Part shown: one piece after another, positions 25,969 through 32,932 of the stretch | Position numbering within the stretch: position 1 is the first letter of the stretch | Layout of the letters: every line of letters begins with the position of its first letter | NCBI RefSeq assembly: GCF_002214545.1 | Contig: NZ_CP015105.1 | Location: 1,302,001 to 1,366,000 of the forward strand | Direction: 5' to 3' | DNA: 64,000 nt | Origin: Thermococcus thioreducens | GTDB lineage: Archaea; Methanobacteriota_B; Thermococci; Thermococcales; Thermococcaceae | Notes under the pieces: model-generated | Told to the model about the DNA's origin: nothing | What the model saw: only the letters and a program-made list of their open reading frames with translations | Databases searched by the model: none | Program-made: the position numbers and the translations under genes

Positions 25969-26508
25969 ATGGAGGACATTTTTGAAAAACTTGCTGGGCT
26001 GTCGCCCAGAGAAATACTGGGCTACGCCCTGGCCTCTGAACAGGAGGCAAAGGAGTTCTATGAGCACCTCGCGTCAAAGAGCGGGGCGCTCCTTGGAGAG
26101 TTTTTTAAGGACCTCGCCAAGGCCGAGGAGAACCACAAGAGAATACTCCTCAAGCTGTACGAGGAGCTCTTTGGAGACACGGAATACCCCGTCCCCGAGG
26201 GCATACCCCTTGCCGAGACGTCTGTAAAGGTAGATACCGTCGCGAACCTCATAGAGGCCATGAGGGTTGCCCTGGAGAACGAGAAAAACGCAGAGAGGAT
26301 ATACTCGCACCTCGCCGAAACGCTCCCCGAACATGGGGGCATATTCAAGTTCCTGGCGGCCCAGGAAAGGGCGCACTACGCAGCGATAAGGAGCCATACA
26401 GAGTACCTTGAGGACGTGACGCAGGGACAGCAGGAGTACGTGAACGCACCGATAGAATTCTTCGGTGCCCAGCTGGAGCTCTACCTGGGACCACGCACCA
26501 GGCGGTGA
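25969..26508 (+). CDS. Ferritin-like / rubrerythrin-family di-iron protein
   Basis: A 179-residue four-helix protein with two E-x-x-H motifs (AEENHKR and AQERAHY) and matching helix-1 and helix-3 glutamates (SEQEAKEFY, ENEKNAERIY), the bacterioferritin/rubrerythrin di-iron set. It lacks a C-terminal rubredoxin domain. It might act as a peroxidase or iron oxidase; its partner is unknown. ATG 25969 follows GGTGGTATAT. It lies 9 nt upstream of the NAD(P)H:rubredoxin oxidoreductase gene, suggesting it receives electrons from that enzyme via rubredoxin. Confidence 0.85.
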   Translation: MEDIFEKLAGLSPREILGYALASEQEAKEFYEHLASKSGALLGEFFKDLAKAEENHKRILLKLYEELFGDTEYPVPEGIPLAETSVKVDTVANLIEAMRVALENEKNAERIYSHLAETLPEHGGIFKFLAAQERAHYAAIRSHTEYLEDVTQGQQEYVNAPIEFFGAQLELYLGPRTRR

Positions 26509-26517
26509 GGTGACAGC

Positions 26518-27600
26518 GTGAGGGTCGTTATAGTCGGCAACGGGCCGGGGGGCATTGAGCTCGCCAAGAACCTGAGCAGAGAATTCGACGTGACCATAGT
26601 CGAGAGGGAAAACCTGCCCCACTACTCCAGGCCCATGCTGAGCCACTACATAGCAGGCTTTCTGCCGGAGGAAAAGCTCTTCCCATATTCCCTGGACTGG
26701 TACGAGAAGAATGGGATAAACCTGCTCCTTGGAGCTGAGGCAAAGCTGATCGACAGGCTCAGGAAGGTTCTCGTAACCGATAAGGGCGAGGTGCCCTACG
26801 ACGCCCTCGTCATAGCGGCCGGGGCGAGGGCCAGAGAACCCTCGATTCCAGGAAGGGAGCACATCCTAACACTTAGGACCCTCGAAGATGCAAAGCTGAT
26901 AAAAGAGCGCCTTGAGGACGAGGGCGAGGTGACGATCCTCGGCGGTGGCTTCATAGCGCTTGAACTGGCGGGAAACCTCGCCAAAGCCGGGTACACCGTC
27001 AGGGTGGTCCACCGGGGGGAGGCCCTTCTCGGCCTGGACCGTGAGCTGAGCGAACGCATCAGGGAGGAGCTTGAAGGGGCTGGGGTCGAGTTCCATCTGA
27101 AGTCGCAGGCCATAAGCGCCGACGAAGACGGCCTGAACACCGAAACGGGGTACATTCCGGGGAAGCTGAAGGTCTGCGCCTTCGGAATAGTGCCGAACAG
27201 GGAGCTGGCAGTTAAAAGCGGCATCCACGCCGGCAGGGGAATACTGGTCGACGATCACCTCAGAACCTCCGCGAGAGACGTCTACGCCATAGGGGACTGC
27301 GCTGAACTGGGAGGGATCATCGGAGGAACCGCCAAAACGGCGGTGGAACAGGCGAAGGTTCTCGCAAGAATACTGGCCGGGGAGGAAGCCAGCTACGTCC
27401 CATTCAGGTCGGCGTTCTTCAAGTTCGCGGACTTCAGCGTTGCAGTTATTGGACAGATCAGGGGGCGGGGTGAATGGCTCGATGAAAAGGCCAGGGTCTT
27501 TTACGATGGAGAGAGGGCCATCGGAGCCGTCGTCCTCGGTGACCTCAGGAAAGCCTTAAGGCTCGAAAAAATTATCAGAGAAGGACTACCTCTTGACTGA
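26518..27600 (+). CDS. NAD(P)H:rubredoxin oxidoreductase
   Basis: A 360-residue two-dinucleotide-binding flavoprotein: FAD site [10 protein letters not shown] (about residues 7-16), NAD(P)H site [10 protein letters not shown] (about 142-151), a second FAD segment [10 protein letters not shown] (about 256-265), and CAGA-type loops. It matches Thermococcales NROR in length and in lacking the redox disulfide of thioredoxin reductases. GTG 26518 follows GAGGTGACA. It passes electrons from NAD(P)H to rubredoxin for superoxide reductase, rubrerythrin and the flavodiiron protein, all encoded within 4 kb. Confidence 0.9.
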   Translation: MRVVIVGNGPGGIELAKNLSREFDVTIVERENLPHYSRPMLSHYIAGFLPEEKLFPYSLDWYEKNGINLLLGAEAKLIDRLRKVLVTDKGEVPYDALVIAAGARAREPSIPGREHILTLRTLEDAKLIKERLEDEGEVTILGGGFIALELAGNLAKAGYTVRVVHRGEALLGLDRELSERIREELEGAGVEFHLKSQAISADEDGLNTETGYIPGKLKVCAFGIVPNRELAVKSGIHAGRGILVDDHLRTSARDVYAIGDCAELGGIIGGTAKTAVEQAKVLARILAGEEASYVPFRSAFFKFADFSVAVIGQIRGRGEWLDEKARVFYDGERAIGAVVLGDLRKALRLEKIIREGLPLD

Positions 27601-27619
27601 AGTGCACATCTCATCAAAC

Positions 27620-27645
27620 TTTTGGTCTGGAAAATCGTTATATAC
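27620..27645 (+). promoter_or_regulatory. Rubrerythrin promoter with upstream TTTTGGTCtGGAAA element
   Basis: TTTTGGTCTGGAAA (27620-27633), then 3 nt, then a GTTATATAC TATA box (27637-27645). Thirteen of fourteen bases match the element before the flavodiiron gene (24616-24629) and the gap to the TATA box is identical. Confidence 0.5.
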
Positions 27646-27691
27646 TCCTGGCGCGGAAGTATTAATGCAACAACGTTTGTAGGTGGTAGGC

Positions 27692-28207
27692 ATGGCAGTG
27701 AAAAGGAAAATGACCCGGAAGTTTCTGGAGGATGCCTTTGCCGGCGAAAGCATGGCACACATGAGGTACCTGATTTTTGCCGAGCAGGCCGAGAAGGAGG
27801 GATTCCCCAACATAGCCAAGCTCTTCAGGGCCATCGCCCACGCTGAGTTTGTCCACGCTAAAAACCATTTCATAGCCCTTGAGCACCTGGGCAAGACCCC
27901 GGAGAACCTGCAGGCGGGTATAGACGGTGAGACCTATGAGGTCGAGGAGATGTACCCGGTCTTCAAGAACACCGCCGAGTTCCAGGGCGAGAAGGACGCG
28001 GTGAGGACGACCCACTACGCCCTTGAGGCAGAAAAGATACACGCCGAGCTTTACGCCAAGGCCAAGGAGCTCGCAGAGAACGGAAAGGACATCGAGATAA
28101 AGAAGGTCTACATCTGTCCAGTGTGTGGATACACCGCCGTTGATGAGGCCCCCGAGTACTGCCCGATCTGTGGGGCCCCGAGAGACAAGTTCGTGGTCTT
28201 TGAGTGA
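27692..28207 (+). CDS. Rubrerythrin
   Basis: A 171-residue rubrerythrin: an N-terminal di-iron four-helix domain (Glu in FAGESMAHMRY, E-x-x-H-type AEFVHAKNH, later EAEKIHAE) and a C-terminal rubredoxin-like [Fe(SCys)4] domain with CPVCG and CPICG (about 140-171). It reduces H2O2 to water with electrons from rubredoxin and NROR. ATG 27692 has GGTGGTAGGC upstream. It follows the NROR gene after a 91-nt gap with its own promoter and precedes rubredoxin and superoxide reductase. Confidence 0.95.
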   Translation: MAVKRKMTRKFLEDAFAGESMAHMRYLIFAEQAEKEGFPNIAKLFRAIAHAEFVHAKNHFIALEHLGKTPENLQAGIDGETYEVEEMYPVFKNTAEFQGEKDAVRTTHYALEAEKIHAELYAKAKELAENGKDIEIKKVYICPVCGYTAVDEAPEYCPICGAPRDKFVVFE

Positions 28208-28229
28208 ACTTTTCGTTTTTTCATTTCTC
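28208..28229 (+). terminator. T-rich likely terminator after rubrerythrin
   Basis: Directly after the rubrerythrin stop the sequence is ACTTTTCGTTTTTTCATTTCT. Oligo-T runs without hairpins end transcription in Thermococcales. The next promoter (rubredoxin) begins right behind it. Confidence 0.45.
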
Positions 28230-28230
28230 A

Positions 28231-28273
28231 GGTTTGAGGCGCAAACCTTATAAGGTCGAACTAATAACATTAG
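28231..28273 (+). promoter_or_regulatory. Rubredoxin-superoxide reductase promoter with two dyads
   Basis: GGTTTG-AGGCG-CAAACC (28231-28247) is a perfect 6+5+6 inverted repeat ending directly at the TATA box TTATAAG (28248-28254). CTAAT-AAC-ATTAG (28261-28273) is a perfect 5+3+5 dyad between TATA and the RBS. The first would suit an activator, the second a repressor; both are inferred from position. Confidence 0.45.
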
Positions 28274-28286
28274 GGTGGTGAAAGAA

Positions 28287-28448
28287 ATGGCCAAATGGAA
28301 ATGTATAGTATGCGGATACATCTACGATGAGGATGAGGGCGACCCCGACACGGGCATCGAGCCCGGAACCAAGTTTGAGGACCTTCCCGAAGACTGGGTC
28401 TGCCCGCTCTGCGGTGCACCAAAGGAAATGTTTGAAAAGATAGAGTGA
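28287..28448 (+). CDS. Rubredoxin
   Basis: A 53-residue rubredoxin, easy to overlook because of its size. Fe ligands are Cys6, Cys9, Cys39 and Cys42 in CIVCGY and CPLCG, with [11 protein letters not shown] and LPEDWVCP as in hyperthermophile rubredoxins. ATG 28287 follows GGTGGTGAAAGAA. It carries electrons from NROR to superoxide reductase and rubrerythrin. The superoxide reductase gene starts 10 nt downstream, so the two are one transcript. Confidence 0.96.
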   Translation: MAKWKCIVCGYIYDEDEGDPDTGIEPGTKFEDLPEDWVCPLCGAPKEMFEKIE

Positions 28449-28458
28449 GGTGATGGGG

Positions 28459-28806
28459 ATGATAAGCGGAACCATAAGGAGTGGAGACTGGAAGGGGGAG
28501 AAGCACGTCCCCGTTATAGAGTACGAGAAGGAGGGCGACCTCGTTAAGGTGGAAGTCCAGGTCGGCAAGGAGATACCGCACCCCAACACGCCAGAGCACC
28601 ACATCGCCTGGATCGAGCTCTACTTCCACCCCGAGGGGGAGAACTTCCCGATCCTCGTCGGAAGGGTCGCCTTCACAAACCACGGTGACCCGCTGACCGA
28701 GCCGAGGGCGGTCTTCTTCTTCAGAACTGCCAAGAAAGGCAAGCTCTACGCCCTGAGCTACTGCAACATACACGGCCTCTGGGAGAACGAGGTCACGCTT
28801 GAGTGA
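28459..28806 (+). CDS. sorA: Superoxide reductase (neelaredoxin type)
   Basis: A 115-residue class II superoxide reductase. The iron centre is readable: Glu14 and His16 (EKHVPVIE), His41 and His47 (HPNTPEHH), Cys102 and His105 (YCNIHG). It reduces superoxide to H2O2 without making O2, using rubredoxin. It is about nine residues shorter than the Pyrococcus furiosus protein as I recall it, in a loop before the Cys ligand. ATG 28459 is preferred to two upstream in-frame starts since AGGTGAT then sits 4-5 nt away. Confidence 0.95.
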   Translation: MISGTIRSGDWKGEKHVPVIEYEKEGDLVKVEVQVGKEIPHPNTPEHHIAWIELYFHPEGENFPILVGRVAFTNHGDPLTEPRAVFFFRTAKKGKLYALSYCNIHGLWENEVTLE

Positions 28807-28918
28807 ACCTTTCCTTTTCGCCCCAACCCCCTCTTTTTAATGTTTCTCCATGAGCCCGGAAGGTTTATTTATACTGCAGATAACGGTACTTCACAAGGAA
28901 TGACTGAGATGATAGAAG

Positions 28919-29524
28919 ATGTACCAGTACCACGTTATCATGAGCGTCGGTGGAATCCTGGTCCTTCTCGGGATTTTTCTGACGTGGAACCTTTCAAGGG
29001 ATATAGAGAAGTTCCGGCTCGGGACAAAGAGTATCTCACGGTTCATGTTCCTCGGCGGGCTCCTGACGGCGCTCGGATTTATCGGGCTGATGCGGGGTAG
29101 GGGGACAGAGGTCATGGCACTGCCCGCCATTCTCGGGCCGGCCCTGATAGTCTACGCCCTTTCCGAAAGCGGCCTCGTGAGGGCGAAGCCGGAAATGCTC
29201 ATCCAGGTGGCGGTAATAGTGGGCTCGCTCGTGCTGAGTGGAAACAGGACCCTGTATGTTATCGAATCGTTCTCTGCCATAGCCGTTGTGATACTTATGG
29301 ACGCCGCAGCCTTCTACGTCCACACCCCCCAGCCCCACAGCAGGGCGGCGAGGCTCTCAGCGTGGCTGTTCACCCTTTTCGTGCCCCTGAATGCAGCTGA
29401 ACCCGGAAATCCGGTCGCCATGGGGCTGTACATCATCTCGACCGCCCTCTGGGTCGCAATACTAGTTGCGCTCCACGGCGTCCTTAGAGAACGCTTCCCC
29501 AGAACTGCCCAGGAAAGCTTATAA
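28919..29524 (+). CDS. Integral membrane protein of unknown function
   Basis: A 201-residue protein with about six hydrophobic helices (roughly 6-24, 42-60, 68-85, 93-110, 116-134 and 158-185) and short charged loops (LSRDIEKFRLG, HTPQPHSRAAR). I do not recognise a family. It has its own TATA-like sequence (TTTATTTATAC, about 28863-28873). ATG 28919 has only a weak RBS (GATAGAAG), so the start is uncertain; ATG at residue 8 is the next choice. It lies between the superoxide reductase and DUF59 genes. Confidence 0.7.
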   Translation: MYQYHVIMSVGGILVLLGIFLTWNLSRDIEKFRLGTKSISRFMFLGGLLTALGFIGLMRGRGTEVMALPAILGPALIVYALSESGLVRAKPEMLIQVAVIVGSLVLSGNRTLYVIESFSAIAVVILMDAAAFYVHTPQPHSRAARLSAWLFTLFVPLNAAEPGNPVAMGLYIISTALWVAILVALHGVLRERFPRTAQESL

Positions 29525-29556
29525 CTGGACACTCCAACTCCCCCAAGGTGAGGAAA

Positions 29557-29916
29557 ATGAAGGTTTACATGCCCGGCAGGGAGTGGCCCCAGCACTACAG
29601 GGCTGTCCTCGACGAGCTCGCGAAGATAACCGACCCCGTTACTGGGGGAGACATACTCGACTCGGGAGTGGTTGCGGGGCTTGAGGTTTCCGGGGATACC
29701 CTCAGGGTCTGGCTCAACTTCGAGAGCCACGCCGAGTACAACATAACCGGTGCCAGTGCTATAGCATACTCAAAGATAATCGGGGACATAATCGAGCGCT
29801 TTGCCCTGGTGAAGTTCCAGAAAGTCTACGTCTACGACCTCAAGAACAACCCCGTTGGAGTTTTTGAGAACAGGAAGGGATACACCATCGAGGATATAAG
29901 CACGGAGAAGGTATGA
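29557..29916 (+). CDS. DUF59 (MIP18-family) protein
   Basis: A 119-residue protein of the DUF59/MIP18 fold: DELAKITDPVTGGDILDSGVV, followed by a beta strand and a helix bundle; the fold is linked to Fe-S cluster assembly (SufT, Mrp/ApbC partners). No Cys is present, although many family members have one. ATG 29557 follows GGTGAGGAAA. The next gene, a second DUF59 protein, begins 3 nt after its stop, followed at once by a ferritin-like gene, so the three form an operon joining iron handling with cluster metabolism. Confidence 0.85.
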   Translation: MKVYMPGREWPQHYRAVLDELAKITDPVTGGDILDSGVVAGLEVSGDTLRVWLNFESHAEYNITGASAIAYSKIIGDIIERFALVKFQKVYVYDLKNNPVGVFENRKGYTIEDISTEKV

Positions 29917-29919
29917 GCC

Positions 29920-30270
29920 TTGGGACTATTTGAACTCTTCAGGACAAAGAAGAAGCCCAAAAAGGGGCCAAAAAGAGACCTGCCGGCAGAGGTTTCCAGG
30001 GTAGTCCAGATTCTTCGAAACGTCCATGACCCAGAGACCGGGTTGAACATAGTCGATGAGGGACTCCTCTATGGGCTGACCGTGGAAGGTGAAAACGTGG
30101 ATGTGTTTCTCCTCATAGCCCGCTCAACGCCGGAGTGCCATTTCTGCCAGATGCTGGCTATAAACGTGCAGGAGAGAATTCTCAACGACATAATCCAAAT
30201 TTTGAAGGAGGAAGGGTTTAATAGGATAAGGGTATATAATGAACTTGGACTCTTACTGGAGGAGGGATGA
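29920..30270 (+). CDS. DUF59 (MIP18-family) protein with Lys-rich N-terminus
   Basis: A 116-residue second DUF59 protein: a basic N-terminal tail (TKKKPKKGPKR), then VVQILRNVHDPETGLNIVDEGLLYGL and STPECHFCQM with a CxxC that the neighbour lacks. It uses a TTG start at 29920; an ATG at 29913 is out of frame. It is closer to canonical Fe-S assembly DUF59 proteins than its neighbour. The downstream ferritin-like gene starts 3 nt after its stop, so it is the middle gene of the operon. Confidence 0.82.
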   Translation: MGLFELFRTKKKPKKGPKRDLPAEVSRVVQILRNVHDPETGLNIVDEGLLYGLTVEGENVDVFLLIARSTPECHFCQMLAINVQERILNDIIQILKEEGFNRIRVYNELGLLLEEG

Positions 30271-30273
30271 GTT

Positions 30274-30798
30274 ATGGTTCCACCAGAGTTAGACGAGGGG
30301 CTTCCCCTCGAAAAGGTCAAGGACTTCTCCCTTGAGGAGCTCCTCGGGATGGCCATAAAGGCTGAGATAGGAGCAAGGAAATTCTACCAGAGCCTTGCAG
30401 AGAGGATAGAGGTTGAGTCCTTAAAGGAAAAGATTGAGTGGCTCGCCGGCGAGGAGGGCAAGCACGAGGCGCTCCTGAGAAAGATGTACGAGAGCATGTT
30501 CCCCGGAAAGGGGGTATTCTTCCCGAAGGAGCACATAGGGCCCGAACTGAAGCCCGTGGCAAGGGAGCTTCATAGTGCTCAAGACATCATAGAACTCATA
30601 CGCTGGGCTATGCGTGCCGAGGAGATAGCGGCTCACTTCTACGAGGAAATCGAAAAAATCGTGGAGACCGATGACAGGAAAAGGCTCATGCGCTACCTCA
30701 GCGACATGGAGAAGGGTCACTATTACACCCTACGCGCCGAATACGAGCTCCTCCTCGACTGGGAGATGTACAGCCAGATGATGCACGTCGGACCGTAG
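30274..30798 (+). CDS. Ferritin-like / rubrerythrin-family di-iron protein
   Basis: A 174-residue four-helix protein with both carboxylate-bridge motifs: GEEGKHEALL and DMEKGHYYTL as E-x-x-H, with helix-1 KAEIGARKFY and helix-3 RAEEIAAHFY glutamates. No rubredoxin domain. It is the third gene of the DUF59-DUF59 operon (ATG 30274, GGAGG upstream). Its similarity in layout to the proteins at 25969, 33614 and 39639 suggests a paralogous family; whether each is a peroxidase or an iron oxidase is unknown. Confidence 0.84.
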   Translation: MVPPELDEGLPLEKVKDFSLEELLGMAIKAEIGARKFYQSLAERIEVESLKEKIEWLAGEEGKHEALLRKMYESMFPGKGVFFPKEHIGPELKPVARELHSAQDIIELIRWAMRAEEIAAHFYEEIEKIVETDDRKRLMRYLSDMEKGHYYTLRAEYELLLDWEMYSQMMHVGP

Positions 30799-30803
30799 TC
30801 CAG

Positions 30804-30814
30804 TTTTTCTTTTT
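30804..30814 (+). terminator. T-rich likely terminator
   Basis: TTTTTCTTTTTC follows the stop of the ferritin-like gene closely, in a 63-nt gap between converging genes. It fits oligo-T termination in Thermococcales. Confidence 0.45.
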
Positions 30815-30861
30815 CAACCCACAAATTAAAAAGAAGCCAGAAAGGGATACGCCTCCGTTAT

Positions 30862-31305
30862 TTACTCCCTGTACTTTGCTATCAGCTCCGCAAGAATCCT
30901 GTGGTGCTCCTTCTCGTTTTCAATAAGTGCCTCGGCGAGGCCTTTAAACAGGGGGTGGGTCATCTTCTCGGCCATCCTCTGGTAGGTCTCTATCATGTCC
31001 TTTTCAATCTCCAGATGCATCTCGGCAAAGCGCTTGACCAGGGCCTTCTGCTCCGGTACAAGTTCGACCTCCTTGACCTCCTCTATGGGCCCTTCTCCCG
31101 CGAGCTTCTCCAGCTCCTTCTGGGCCTCCAGAATGGCCTTCATCAGGTGCTTGTGTATTATCGTGTCTACGGCTATCCTGCCGACGACTTCCTCAACCTT
31201 GGTGTACTTCAGACCCTGCCCTCTTATGAGGCCGAGACCGTCCGTGTAGCTCGCGGCGGCCTTCTTTTCGGTCTCGTAGGCCCTCTTAACAAGTGGTTCA
31301 ATCAT
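30862..31305 (-). CDS. Ferritin-like di-iron protein
   Basis: A 147-residue helical protein with di-iron ligand candidates spread over four helices: ETEKKAAASY, VDTIIHKHLM, HLEIEKDMIETY and ENEKEHHRIL (E-x-x-H). It is more divergent than the neighbouring rubrerythrin-like proteins; the helix-2 site is D/H rather than E-x-x-H. ATG 31305 has GGTGATGTG upstream. Its promoter contains CGTTATTAAGG, a TATA variant shared with the next genes. Substrate unknown. Confidence 0.8.
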   Translation of the reverse strand: MIEPLVKRAYETEKKAAASYTDGLGLIRGQGLKYTKVEEVVGRIAVDTIIHKHLMKAILEAQKELEKLAGEGPIEEVKEVELVPEQKALVKRFAEMHLEIEKDMIETYQRMAEKMTHPLFKGLAEALIENEKEHHRILAELIAKYRE

Positions 31306-31431
31306 GCACATCACCAGAACTATATGAACGTCGAACCTTAATAACGTTTTTCATTGAGCAAAAGGGTGCATCAACCCACTGCTTAGTGCACGAGAATCGA
31401 AAGGAAGCGAGGGAAAAGAGGAATGAAGAGG

Positions 31432-31734
31432 TCACAGTTCGACCTTTATGCCGGTCTCTTCCTCAACTTCCTCGAAGCCTTCCTTCATGTACTTTGCTAA
31501 CTCCTTATCAACTTCAAATAGCGCCGCCAGGAACTCACCGAAGTGCTCCTTCTCCTCGTTGGCGACGTCGTAGAAGATGTGCTTTATCCTTTCGTCCTCT
31601 ATGAGCTCCGCCAGCTGTTCGTAGAAGCTTATAGCGTCGAGCTCGGCCTCGATGGCCCAGCGTAAGGCCTGGGCTATTTCCCTCTTTGAGAGGGGCTTTT
31701 CCCTCCCCAGGAGGTAGGGCTTTTCAGCGAGCAT
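31432..31734 (-). CDS. Stand-alone encapsulated-ferritin-like (EncFtn) protein
   Basis: A 100-residue protein with two long helices and EncFtn-type motifs: AELDAISFYEQLAE (Glu) and NEEKEHFGEF (E-x-x-H), then GFEEVEEETGI. From memory this closely resembles the N-terminal EncFtn-like segment of the Pyrococcus furiosus encapsulin fusion (PF1192). Here it ends after 100 residues and no encapsulin shell gene is adjacent. Half-ferritins of this type form dimeric di-iron sites and need a shell to store iron. The TATA is GGTTATTAACC (about 31764-31774). Confidence 0.82.
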   Translation of the reverse strand: MLAEKPYLLGREKPLSKREIAQALRWAIEAELDAISFYEQLAELIEDERIKHIFYDVANEEKEHFGEFLAALFEVDKELAKYMKEGFEEVEEETGIKVEL

Positions 31735-31776
31735 GGTACCACCACAGGGTAATACGTCCGGAGGTTAATAACCCTT

Positions 31777-32328
31777 TCACCTCAGGAACTTCGAGACGAA
31801 GGGGCTCTCTCCAGGCTTGGTTCTTCTGAAGTGGCCGCTCGGCTTTCCTGTAAGGAGCTCCTCAAACCATGCCTCGTGCTCTATCTCCTCGTGGAGTATT
31901 GCTAGAGCCAGGTCGTACGTCCTCGGGTCTTTCCCAAAGGTGTACTTGCATATCTCGGTGTAAACGCCGACTGCACAGCGCTCTGCCTCAAGGAGAACCT
32001 TGAGGATGTTCTCAACGGTCGGCTCCTCGGGGAGGTAAGCGTCGCGGCACCAGGCCATCTTGGAGAAGTCAACGATGTCCCTCGGGAGCTCACCGCCAAG
32101 CTCGTATATCCTAGGCACCAGCGCCTCAAAGTGGTTCCTGTCCTCAAGGCGGGCATCCTCGATTATCTCCTTTATCGTCTCGCCCTCCATGCCTGCCGCA
32201 TGGTTCCTCAGAACCGTGTAGTAGTAATAGGTCGTAAACTCCGCGGCTGCGGCCCTTACCAACATATCCAGAAGTTTTTCCACGTCTATTCCGGCCTTCT
32301 CAACAAGTCTTCGGTTGTGTTCAGACAT
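31777..32328 (-). CDS. Dps-like (DPSL / thioferritin) protein
   Basis: A 183-residue ferritin-superfamily protein with a bacterioferritin-like di-iron set: Glu in [14 protein letters not shown]-x-x-H in [10 protein letters not shown], Glu in LEAERCAVG, and E-x-x-H in EEIEHEAW. The Cys pair of DPSL proteins is visible in WCRDAY and ERCAVG, with another in TEICKY. DPSL dodecamers oxidise iron with H2O2 and protect DNA. It is divergent from the Fur-family gene across a 105-nt gap holding a palindrome. Comparable linkage with Fur exists in Pyrococcus furiosus. Confidence 0.9.
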   Translation of the reverse strand: MSEHNRRLVEKAGIDVEKLLDMLVRAAAAEFTTYYYYTVLRNHAAGMEGETIKEIIEDARLEDRNHFEALVPRIYELGGELPRDIVDFSKMAWCRDAYLPEEPTVENILKVLLEAERCAVGVYTEICKYTFGKDPRTYDLALAILHEEIEHEAWFEELLTGKPSGHFRRTKPGESPFVSKFLR

Positions 32329-32382
32329 AGGTTTTCACCGAAAACCCTAGGTATTTCTACTTAATAAATTTTTCTATCTCGA

Positions 32383-32396
32383 AATTAGTTCTAATT
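32383..32396. promoter_or_regulatory. Palindrome in the DPSL/Fur divergent promoter region
   Basis: AATTAG-TT-CTAATT is a perfect 6+2+6 dyad placed between the DPSL TATA (AAATTTATTAAG on the minus strand, about 32360-32371) and the Fur gene TATA (CTTATAAAC, about 32403-32411). It is well placed to control both genes, and the Fur-family protein next door is the obvious candidate ligand. Confidence 0.5.
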
Positions 32397-32433
32397 AGAA
32401 AGACTTATAAACTCGTCATCATAGCCCTGAACC

Positions 32434-32811
32434 ATGTGGAAGAAAAAAGCCATTAAGAGGCTCAAAGAGCATAACTACAAGCTCACCCCCCAGAGGCTCA
32501 AACTGGTGGAGATACTCGACAGAATCGGGGGCGAACACCCGTCCCTCAAAGAGGTTCTCGATGAAATCAGGGAGGAATTTCCGACCGTGAGCTTCTCCAC
32601 CCTGTATTCCAACGTCCTAACGCTGAAAGAGCTTGGCCTGCTCGAACTCTTCTCCCTGGACGGGGAGACGAGAGTCGAACTGAACACCGAGCCACATATT
32701 AACCTGATAAGCGAGGGAGAAGTCGTCGACCTCAACGACCCTGAGATAATAGAAAGAATCCGGGAGAAGATCGGCCGAGACGTTAAGCTCGTCAACGTTT
32801 TGGTGAAATGA
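32434..32811 (+). CDS. Fur-family transcriptional regulator
   Basis: A 125-residue Fur-family protein: an N-terminal winged helix with KLTPQRLKLVEILD (about 16-29) and VSFSTLYSNVLTL recognition helix (about 52-64), then a short dimerisation domain (DGETRVEL, DVKLVNVLV). It has no cysteine at all, so the structural CxxC zinc site of many Fur/PerR proteins is absent, and only His87 lies near the usual metal site. ATG 32434 is about 25 nt from the TATA box, so the mRNA is probably leaderless. It likely controls the divergent DPSL gene and perhaps other genes of the island. Confidence 0.88.
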   Translation: MWKKKAIKRLKEHNYKLTPQRLKLVEILDRIGGEHPSLKEVLDEIREEFPTVSFSTLYSNVLTLKELGLLELFSLDGETRVELNTEPHINLISEGEVVDLNDPEIIERIREKIGRDVKLVNVLVK

Positions 32812-32932
32812 AGTGCAAAATACAGAAGGGCCGCGCATTAATTCTCTTTTTTCGTCTGGAAGCGTGGAAACAATTCTATGGCAAAGTCTTTTATAGTACA
32901 TGTTCTCTAAACACTACAAAGGACGTGATATT

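Noticed and set aside
28724-28745. CAGAACTGCCAAGAAA inside the superoxide reductase gene, similar to the 29498/34688 sequence
   Set aside because: It encodes Arg-Thr-Ala-Lys in the protein and no promoter follows, so it is likely coincidence.
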